A stretch of 64,000 bases of DNA from JAFDVL01 sp963794955. Its GTDB lineage: Bacteria > Acidobacteriota > Blastocatellia > RBC074. The stretch lies in the NCBI GenBank assembly GCA_963794955.1, contig CAWCGF010000026.1:62001-126000 (forward strand). The letters run 5' to 3'. A program made the translations under genes and the position numbers. The notes beneath the pieces were generated by a model. The model had not been told where the DNA came from. It did no database searches and saw nothing but the letters and a program-made list of their open reading frames with translations. Positions 59,434 through 64,000 of this stretch are shown here, piece after piece; position 1 is the first letter of the stretch; the number at the start of each line of letters is the position of its first letter.

Positions 59434-61043
59434 AAACGCTGCTCCTATTAGCTTCGCTCATTATTTTCAGTTCGCTGGGTGAAATCTTTTCGGCGCGCGG
59501 AATGAAACAAGTCGGCGAACTTTCGTTTCGCCCACGCTTGTTGCTCAAGTCGTTAGGTCGCATCTTCACCAATCGCAATTTGTTTGCGGGCGTAGCGTTT
59601 TTGGCGGTGTCGTTCTTCTCCTTCCTAAGTTTGCTGAGCTATGCCGACTTAAGCTACATCATACCGCTCACCGCGATTAGCTATATCACAAACACGATTG
59701 GCTCAAAGTTGTTGCTCCACGAAAGGATTTCCGCCGCACGATGGCGAGGAACCCTGTTTGTGACGCTTGGCGTTGCTATTATTTCGCTTCCCGCGAGTTT
59801 TGAAGCCACGGCGATTAGCGCAGCACACAGCGTGCTCGCTCAACTCAATCCCGGTCAAAGCGCCTTCACGCCCGCGTTTTCCTTGCTCTTTGCTGTGCGC
59901 GCCTTGCTGTTATTGTTGGTTATCGCGGCCATTGTTTATAGCGGCATTGCCCTTGTCGCGGGTTGGTTGTGGAGCCGTGATCGGCAACGACAACGGGCAT
60001 TACGATTGGGCTTCGCGCCGCCCGTGACGATCTTGATTCCCGTGCGTGGCGCAGATGCCGAAGCGTATGAAAACTTCGCCAGCTTTTGTCGTCAGGATTA
60101 TTCCGCCTTACAACTCGTGTTTGGTTGCCGCGAAGAGGCTGACCCAGCGGTGCTCGTCATTCGCCGGTTGCAGGCCGATTTTCCGCAACATCGCATTGAT
60201 CTGGTAATTTCGGATCGCGTGCTTGGCACTAATGCAAAAGTCTCCAACCTGCACAACATGTATGCCCACGCCGCGCACGATTACTTAATCATCGTGGACA
60301 GCGACATCCGCGTCACACCGGATTATCTGCACCGTGTCCTGGCTCCCTTACAACAACAAAAAGTCGGAATGGTGACGTGTTTGTATCGCGGTGCCAAGGC
60401 CAGGACGTTGGCCGCGTTATTGGAAAACATAGGTATCTCCTCCACGTTTGGGCCGGAAGTGATGTCGTCGCGCGCGCTCGAAGGCATTAAGTTTGCCCTT
60501 GGCTCAACCATTGCCATGAGACGCGAACTCTTCGAGCAAATCGGCGGCTTCCCGGTTGTTGCGGATTATCTGGCGGATGATTTCTGGCTCGGCAATCGGG
60601 TCGCAGCGGCAGGGTATGAAGTCGTGCTTTCCGATTGCGTGGTAGATCATATCCCGGCCCCTGACACGCTAAGCGCGATGCTCAAGCATCAATTGCGCTG
60701 GGGACGAGCGGTGCGTGTTTCGCGTCCGAAAGGCTTTGCCGGATTGATTTTGACATACGGGGTGGCCACCTCGCTGCTACTCCTCGTGGCGCTCGGTTTT
60801 TCAGCCTTTGGCTGGGTCTTAGTGGCGCTCACGCTTTTGGTGAGACTTAGCACAGCGGTTTATAGCGGCGTCGTTTTGCTGCGCGATGGGGTATTGCTGA
60901 AATACCTGTGGCTGGTGCCCGTGCGTGATTTGCTCGGTTTTGGGGTATGGGTAGCAAGCTGGTTGGGCAAAGAAATTCATTGGCGCGGTCAGCGCTTCAT
61001 TGTGAAGCGTAGCGGCAAGATCGAACCGCTGGCGGAAGTCTAA
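59430..61043 (+). CDS. hpnI: HpnI-type glycosyltransferase fused to an EmrE-like domain
   Basis: A 537-residue fusion. Residues 1-125 are an EamA/SMR half with four spans. A linker and a span (about 150-180) lead to a GT21/ceramide-glucosyltransferase-like domain (about 190-440) with ILIPVRGADAEAYENFASF, YSALQLVFGCREEADPAV, the DxD-type IIVDSD (Asp290, Asp292), the third acid in DYLADDFWLG, and HQLRWGRAVR. Three or so spans follow in the C-terminus. HpnI adds N-acetylglucosamine to bacteriohopanetetrol, which HpnK then deacetylates; hpnK is 500 bases upstream. I recall standard HpnI without the N-terminal transporter half, so the fusion is notable. No hpnJ is in view. Confidence 0.85.
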   Translation: MKTLLLLASLIIFSSLGEIFSARGMKQVGELSFRPRLLLKSLGRIFTNRNLFAGVAFLAVSFFSFLSLLSYADLSYIIPLTAISYITNTIGSKLLLHERISAARWRGTLFVTLGVAIISLPASFEATAISAAHSVLAQLNPGQSAFTPAFSLLFAVRALLLLLVIAAIVYSGIALVAGWLWSRDRQRQRALRLGFAPPVTILIPVRGADAEAYENFASFCRQDYSALQLVFGCREEADPAVLVIRRLQADFPQHRIDLVISDRVLGTNAKVSNLHNMYAHAAHDYLIIVDSDIRVTPDYLHRVLAPLQQQKVGMVTCLYRGAKARTLAALLENIGISSTFGPEVMSSRALEGIKFALGSTIAMRRELFEQIGGFPVVADYLADDFWLGNRVAAAGYEVVLSDCVVDHIPAPDTLSAMLKHQLRWGRAVRVSRPKGFAGLILTYGVATSLLLLVALGFSAFGWVLVALTLLVRLSTAVYSGVVLLRDGVLLKYLWLVPVRDLLGFGVWVASWLGKEIHWRGQRFIVKRSGKIEPLAEV

Positions 61044-61088
61044 CCACAACGAGTCCCCGTATGCCTCAAGAAGTAGGGGGCGCGGAGC

Positions 61089-61352
61089 TTACTTGGTTTT
61101 GTAATCCGCGCCTTGCTTGTAGTCGTCAAACATCTTGTCCCAGGCTTCCAATTCTTGCGGCGGGTAATTACGCGTCCTTTTCGGAGCCGAAAATCGCTTG
61201 AGCAATTTAATGGCAAGGGCCAGCAAGGCAAGTAAAACCGCTGTCCAGAACACGAACTTCAGGATGCTAAAAACCGTCCCCAGCAAACCGAGGAAGAAAA
61301 TCGCGAGTAACGTAAGAGCCGCTGTCAGGAAGATCACTTTTGCTAATTTCAT
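61089..61352 (-). CDS. Small membrane protein of unknown function
   Basis: An 87-residue protein with a long hydrophobic region (VIFLTAALTLLAIFFLGLLG, then ILKFVFWTAVLLALLALAIK) that probably forms two spans, and a polar tail rich in aromatic and charged residues (NYPPQELEAWDKMFDDYKQG). I do not recognise it. The ATG at 61352 follows a weak site; starts further upstream would run through a region with a hairpin. It faces the hpnI gene convergently, with a 45-base gap. Confidence 0.65.
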   Translation of the reverse strand: MKLAKVIFLTAALTLLAIFFLGLLGTVFSILKFVFWTAVLLALLALAIKLLKRFSAPKRTRNYPPQELEAWDKMFDDYKQGADYKTK

Positions 61353-61599
61353 AAGGTACCGCCGGGAAAGAAAGCAGCGAGCCGGATGGCGCATCCAGCT
61401 CGACTTTGAGTAATTCATTCAGATTTCGCACACTGCTTTGTTACGACTTGCCGAGGAGAAATGTTCAGTGAAGTTGCTGCGCTGAAAGTGTAACGCAACA
61501 AAAATCTCAGCCCAGCAGTGGCCTATCGTCGCCGAGTTAGTTATAATCGCCGCACCCCTTTCAGAAACCCTGTCGTCCCCTCTTTTCAGGAGATCACCT

Positions 61600-63729
61600 A
61601 TGATATGTTGCGTGCGATGCTCGAACGAGATGTCTGCGCTAATTGTCTTTTGCCCTCGCTGCCAACACCCCAATGAGCCGGATTTCAAACAACTCATCAA
61701 CCAACTGCTGGGCCACCGTTTTCAACTTTATCGCCAACTTGGCGAAGGTGGACTGTCTACTGTGTTTGCCGCGATTGATTTGCAAACCGATAAGACTGTC
61801 GTCGTCAAAGTCAGCGACCCGCGCCACCTGACACAAACCAATTTCACTTCGGACGCCGAGCGATTAGAAGCCCGTCAATACTGGTCGGAAATGACCGAAC
61901 GGATGCAACGCGAAGTGACCGCGCTGGCGAACATCCAGCATCCGAACATCGTGAAGGTGTTGGCCGCAGGCACGATTTGTGCCGACTTGAGTTATGTCGT
62001 CATGGAGTTATTGCGCGGCCAAACGTTACGCGAAGAGTTGAATGGGCGCGGCCACTTGCCCGTCGCTGACGCCATTGCTATAGCCACGGAAGTCGCTACT
62101 GGATTAAGCGTGATTCACGCCCAGGGCATCGTGCATCGTGATCTGACCCCGCGGAATATTTTCCTCTGCGAGGAAACTGCGGATTGGGGATTGCGGATTG
62201 CGGATTCACCCTTAACTAGCGGCCAAGCCTCCACCAATCGCAGGTTCAAAGAGCAATCCGCAATCCGCAATCCGCAATCCGCAATCGTTAAGCTGATTGA
62301 CTTCGGCATTGCCAAGTTTCCGAAACCGGCGGGCGCGCAAACCTATACACAACACGCCGTGATGGCGGGCACGCCGGGCTATGCTTCACCGGAGCAATTT
62401 CAAAACCTTGCGGTAGATCATCGCGCGGATATTTATTCGCTCGGCGTTATGCTTTATGAGATGGTCACGGGCGAAAAACCCTTCACCGGTCGCAGCGCGA
62501 CAGAAATCGCCCTCAAGCAAATGCGCGATGAAGCAATCCGACCGCGCGTACTCGTGCCCGAACTGCCGATTCGCCTCGAAGCCTTGATTTTACGGGCCTT
62601 GGCGAAAGACCCGGCGGTGCGGCAACAAAGCGCGGAGGAACTGGCAGCGGAGTTGAAAACCATCGCGGCGCGCATTGAAGTGCCGCTGTTTGCGCCACTG
62701 CCCGCACCCGCGCCGTTCGTCGCGCTGGCTGAACCCTCTGGGACAGAAGTGTTCACGCTGCTCAGTGATCTGGTAGCCAAAGCCGAAGCCAAATCGCCAC
62801 CGCCTACGCCACGGCCTGAGAAAGCGGAAATATTTGCCCTGACTGAACTATCGGAAATGAAGTTAGAGTCGCTGCCACCACGTCGTCATCGCACGCTTTT
62901 GCTTGCGGCAGGGCTGGCATTTGTTTTCATTCTGGCAACCTGGTTGTTCGCCCGGCAAAACGACTCTTTGCCATTGCCATCGCAGGCGTCTTTATCCACT
63001 CCTCCAGCGACGTTCAGCACGCCTGCGCCGACGCCGACGCTCCGGCCCGACGTGATGGAGGCGCGCACGAGTGCGCATCCAGCAAGCGCGCAAGAGCCAG
63101 CGCGTGAGAATATCTCGCCCCTTGAAAAAGCGCTGCCTACTTCAACGTCGCAACCCCTTTCGCCGCCTAAACCCGCTACCAATCCGACGCCATCACTCAG
63201 TAAAGCGCCAGTGCCTACTACACGCCCGACGGTGAGGCCGACGCCAGCCATCGCGGTAGCACGAGTACCACCTGTCACCATTCCGCAACCACCCGCCAAT
63301 ATTGAGCCAAGACCGTCTCCGGCTCCGCCACCCGTCCGCCATGAGCCACGCGATGCCTCTCCGATTGATGCAGGTGGATGGAGACGCGAACCCGCGCCGC
63401 CCGAACGTACAGAACGTACCACTACACTAACACCACCACAGCGCGAAGCAGTGCTTCTTGATCCCAAAGTGATTCCGTGGCAAGGCCGCGTGTATGGCTC
63501 ACGCGAAATCACCCTGGAAATGCCCGGGGTGCCGGGTATGGTAGACATCCCACGCAATTTCCGCAAAAACGTAGGTGTAGTCGAACCACCCAGCCCCAGC
63601 AATGGCTGGCGTCGCGCAGTACTGCGCGTCTTCGGCAATGGTGATGTCTCGTTGATTGTTCGCTGGTGGCCGCATCGGGTAACACAATCCAGCCGTCAAG
63701 AAATCGTTAACTGGACACGGCTCAGGTAG
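61600..63729 (+). CDS. Ser/Thr protein kinase (zinc ribbon, membrane anchor, Pro-rich exterior)
   Basis: A 709-residue kinase. Residues 2-25 form a zinc ribbon (CCVRCSNEMSALIVFCPRCQ). The kinase domain (about 38-350) has the glycine loop LGEGGLSTVF, Lys70 in VVVKVSDP, the catalytic HRDLTPRN (His179-Asp181; the usual Lys is Thr), DFG at Asp234, and GTPGYASPEQF. Between HRD and DFG lie 53 residues instead of about 18, because of a repeat insertion (separate entry). A membrane span (LLLAAGLAFVFILATWLFA, about 428-447) precedes a 150-residue Pro/Ser/Thr-rich stretch and an unassigned C-terminal beta-rich region (RRAVLRVFGNGDVSLIVRWW). AGGAGA precedes the ATG. It is PknB-like in layout. Confidence 0.9.
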   Translation: MICCVRCSNEMSALIVFCPRCQHPNEPDFKQLINQLLGHRFQLYRQLGEGGLSTVFAAIDLQTDKTVVVKVSDPRHLTQTNFTSDAERLEARQYWSEMTERMQREVTALANIQHPNIVKVLAAGTICADLSYVVMELLRGQTLREELNGRGHLPVADAIAIATEVATGLSVIHAQGIVHRDLTPRNIFLCEETADWGLRIADSPLTSGQASTNRRFKEQSAIRNPQSAIVKLIDFGIAKFPKPAGAQTYTQHAVMAGTPGYASPEQFQNLAVDHRADIYSLGVMLYEMVTGEKPFTGRSATEIALKQMRDEAIRPRVLVPELPIRLEALILRALAKDPAVRQQSAEELAAELKTIAARIEVPLFAPLPAPAPFVALAEPSGTEVFTLLSDLVAKAEAKSPPPTPRPEKAEIFALTELSEMKLESLPPRRHRTLLLAAGLAFVFILATWLFARQNDSLPLPSQASLSTPPATFSTPAPTPTLRPDVMEARTSAHPASAQEPARENISPLEKALPTSTSQPLSPPKPATNPTPSLSKAPVPTTRPTVRPTPAIAVARVPPVTIPQPPANIEPRPSPAPPPVRHEPRDASPIDAGGWRREPAPPERTERTTTLTPPQREAVLLDPKVIPWQGRVYGSREITLEMPGVPGMVDIPRNFRKNVGVVEPPSPSNGWRRAVLRVFGNGDVSLIVRWWPHRVTQSSRQEIVNWTRLR
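62178..62287. repeat. Palindromic repeat inserted in frame in the kinase gene
   Basis: Left arm 62178-62206 is built of TGCGGATTGGGGATTGCGGA-type heptamers; right arm 62253-62287 of their complement (CAATCCG units). Between lie about 46 bases. Read in frame it yields WGLRIAD and SAIRNPQSAIV. Such GGATTGC/GCAATCC elements usually lie between genes. Here it falls at residues 194-229, inside the catalytic segment. Confidence 0.8.
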
Positions 63730-63736
63730 TAGAGAA

Positions 63737-63764
63737 GGGGAGACGGGGAGTGGGGGAGATGGGG
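63737..63764 (+). repeat. G-quadruplex-type tract after the kinase gene
   Basis: Four runs of 4 to 5 G (63737-63740, 63745-63748, 63752-63756, 63761-63764) with loops AGAC, AGT and AGAT. It starts 8 bases past the kinase stop. Confidence 0.75.
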
Positions 63765-63767
63765 AGA

Positions 63768-64000
63768 TTATCGGGTTGTTCCTTTTTGGCCTGACGGTAA
63801 GACCCAAGCTTGTGGGCTGTTTATCATGCTTACGAGCATGGCAATGATTTCATCGTAGGCTCTGAATAAAACTCGGCCTGTTTCAGCCTCCAGGTAGTTG
63901 CAACGCACAGCGAATTCAAGCCAGGTTTGTGTTTCTGCAGCTTCTGCCTCCGAGTCACTGAGCTTGCTAATGAAGGCAGCTTCATAGCGCCGTTTGCGCC
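63768..64000 (-). CDS. Four-helix-bundle protein (23S rRNA intervening-sequence type), partial
   Basis: The minus strand from the window edge to TAA 63770-63768 reads 76 residues without a start: RRYEAAFISKLSDSEAEAAE then TQTWLEFAVRCNYLEAETGR, ending in SGQKGTTR. The SDSEAEAxExQxWLxFAxxCxYL block is the family signature of small four-helix-bundle proteins, first found in 23S rRNA intervening sequences and now seen scattered in genomes, function unknown. The 5' part is beyond the window. The frame is clean. It converges on the kinase gene, with the G-rich tract between. Confidence 0.7.
   Translation of the reverse strand, partial: RKRRYEAAFISKLSDSEAEAAETQTWLEFAVRCNYLEAETGRVLFRAYDEIIAMLVSMINSPQAWVLPSGQKGTTR

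Noticed and set aside
1..64000. CRISPR arrays, tRNA, rRNA and prophage modules
   Set aside because: No regularly spaced direct repeats, no tRNA T-arm with a matching acceptor stem, no rRNA signature and no phage structural genes were seen.

Overview
The window looks like a chromosomal segment of an Acidobacteriota-type bacterium, possibly Blastocatellia-like. This is inference from mid-range GC, gene style and gene content, not from a marker gene. Supporting content is a TonB-dependent receptor with an N-terminal carboxypeptidase-regulatory-like domain, a zinc-ribbon Ser/Thr kinase, hopanoid genes hpnK/hpnI, and several secreted proteins of the kind common in that phylum. I see no rRNA, tRNA, CRISPR array, prophage or replication origin.

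Layout. 1-6.8 kb: a compact block of small stress and envelope genes. It holds a basic KGG-rich protein, a Cys-rich copper-storage protein, YggT, GlsB/YeaQ, OmpA, an lmo0937-type peptide, and a DUF883/holin-X/DUF3618 membrane operon. Its two large divergent intergenic regions each carry a pair of good sigma-54 (-24/-12) promoter matches. 7.2-16.0 kb: three hybrid histidine kinases in tandem, then an NtrC-type sigma-54 activator. I read 0.2-16 kb as one regulatory unit in which kinases feed an activator that drives the stress genes next door. 16-26 kb: a PpiD/SurA-like foldase, a secreted protein, then iron genes (Fur-type promoter, bacterioferritin-like protein, 32-aa Cys/Lys peptide, TonB receptor, ICMT-like methyltransferase, PepSY membrane protein).

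26-33 kb: a glutaredoxin and citrate synthase, both frameshifted, then a PrsK/PrsR-like two-component pair and a secreted-protein gene broken by many indels. 33-39 kb: the acetate module DUF485-actP-acs, a PaiB-like protein and a TPR pair. 39.4-43 kb: an accessory island with a transposase and remnants of a type I restriction-modification locus (hsdM fragment, internally deleted hsdR). Between the two remnants lies an intact, tightly packed three-gene operon led by a TIGR04255-like gene. This is the best candidate here for an undescribed, possibly defence-related system.

43-50.8 kb: an AraC regulator, an MsbA-like ABC exporter, a graveyard of palindromic repeats plus a broken IS4-type transposase, a predicted secreted protein-kinase-fold protein, a PLD-family protein and a secreted tyrosine phosphatase. 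50.8-61 kb: a large APC-type permease, aguBA (agmatine to putrescine), lepB, ppk1, and a hopanoid head-group cluster in which hpnI is fused to an EmrE/EamA-like domain. 61-64 kb: a Ser/Thr kinase whose catalytic core carries an in-frame palindromic repeat insertion, a G-quadruplex-type tract, and the 3' end of a four-helix-bundle protein gene.

All calls come from reading the sequence and from remembered family features. No database search was run.
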